From NCBI GenBank assembly GCA_035406685.1, contig DAONLM010000020.1, forward strand, positions 1-24,424: a stretch of 24,424 nt of DNA, written 5' to 3'. A model generated the notes under the pieces. It saw only the letters and a list, made by a program, of their open reading frames with translations, was not told the origin of the DNA and did not search any database. Positions 23,922-24,424 of this stretch are shown in pieces. Position numbers and translations under genes: made by a program. This DNA is from DAONLM01 sp035406685. Its GTDB lineage: Bacteria > Spirochaetota > GWE2-31-10 > MWDO01. The number at the start of each line of letters is the position of its first letter. Position 1 is the stretch's first letter.

Positions 23922-24424
23922 TCAGTTCATATACATCCCCTCCACCATCTCATCCAATTCTTTCTGTATTACTTCAAGCTGATTCTCTGCTTCGACTTCA
24001 CTTATTTTACCCTCAAACTTTGATTTTTGAATATTATATGCACGGTTAAAAATTCCTTCAAATTGTTTCAATTGGTCCGAAGTAGGGATAATTATTGGAA
24101 ATTCTTTAGCATCGCCAGTAGTAAGATGATGTGAAACATTAATAAAATCCATCCTGTAATTACCTAAAAATGCTGAATTTAATAAACATATTAAATAATA
24201 ATCGTTTGCTATTTCAGGAATTAAGGAGATAAATGTCATAGCTTCGGTTGAATGAACCGATTTTTCTTTTAATCTACATTTTATTTTTTCATCGGATAAA
24301 ACATTGTTCCAGCAAAAACCTTCTCTGAAGTAGAATTGTGGGTTACGAACAACGGGCATACCTTCTCCCTTTTTACCGGAATTTTCTTTTAAAAATTTTA
24401 CATTATCTCTGCTCCATTCAATAT
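23922..24424 (-). CDS. Type IIG restriction-modification enzyme, C-terminal part (runs off the window)
   Basis: The reading frame is open from the stop at 23922 to the window edge without a stop. The ATG at 24359 is internal, because the codons before it (WSRDNVKFLKEN, GKKGEG) continue the family pattern. The visible 167 residues match the specificity (target-recognition) region of Eco57I-like fused methyltransferase-endonucleases: RNPQFYFREGFCWNNV, IKCRLKEKSVHS, YYLICLLNSAF and HLTTGDAKEFPIIIP, then a coiled C-terminal helix. The methylase and nuclease motifs would lie outside the window, so activity cannot be judged. It precedes a truncated AAA/OLD ATPase, a pairing seen in defence islands. 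The recognition site cannot be predicted. Confidence 0.85.
   Translation of the reverse strand, partial: IEWSRDNVKFLKENSGKKGEGMPVVRNPQFYFREGFCWNNVLSDEKIKCRLKEKSVHSTEAMTFISLIPEIANDYYLICLLNSAFLGNYRMDFINVSHHLTTGDAKEFPIIIPTSDQLKQFEGIFNRAYNIQKSKFEGKISEVEAENQLEVIQKELDEMVEGMYMN

Overview
The window is very AT-rich and almost fully coding. Its proteins are rich in Lys, Asn and Ile, and its gene set suggests a Gram-negative-type bacterium: lipoproteins, three LPP20-like periplasmic proteins, a class A penicillin-binding protein, UppP, and large membrane signalling proteins (CHASE2 adenylate cyclase, HAMP-PP2C phosphatase, GAF proteins). My best guess is a spirochaete or a similarly deep low-GC lineage. 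This is an inference from gene content; no rRNA or other marker gene is present to test it.

Layout, left to right. (1) 1-184 is non-coding and carries degenerate repeats that recur near 17.8 kb. (2) 185-964, minus: a capsule-type glycosyltransferase-like protein. (3) 4852 down to 1066, minus: an operon of a stand-alone cyclic-nucleotide-binding domain protein, uppP and ftsK, driven by a near-consensus promoter (TTGACA, 17 bp, TATACT). (4) 5124-5624, minus: a small protein with two ribbon-helix-helix-like segments. (5) 5839-8010, plus: a membrane sensor with a PP2C/SpoIIE phosphatase, under a second TTGACA-17-TATACT promoter. (6) 8201-10933, plus: a two-pass membrane protein with a long acidic repeat and a GAF-like C-terminus. 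(7) 16971 down to 11027, minus: a tightly packed four-gene operon of class A PBP, a lipoprotein with PPC-like modules, a TPR protein ending in a degenerate Mrr-like nuclease domain, and a membrane GAF protein. (8) 17144-17686, plus: a second copy of the two-RHH family, followed by about 600 bp of repeat-bearing intergenic DNA. (9) 18286-23636, plus: three consecutive LPP20-like envelope proteins, a CHASE2 adenylate cyclase, and an SH3-M48 metalloprotease, closed by a strong terminator. (10) 23686-24424, minus: a truncated AAA/OLD-type ATPase and the C-terminal part of a type IIG restriction-modification enzyme that runs off the right edge, which looks like the edge of a defence island.

Two themes link the genes. 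The first is envelope growth and surveillance: PBP, UppP, FtsK, lipoproteins, the M48 protease and the LPP20 proteins. The second is signalling: an adenylate cyclase, a cyclic-nucleotide-binding protein, a PP2C phosphatase and two GAF proteins. The least familiar material is the pair of two-RHH paralogs. They share not only protein architecture but a conserved block of about 50 bp upstream. Non-coding repeats A and B, which are present twice in rearranged orientation, lie downstream of one paralog and at the left edge of the window.
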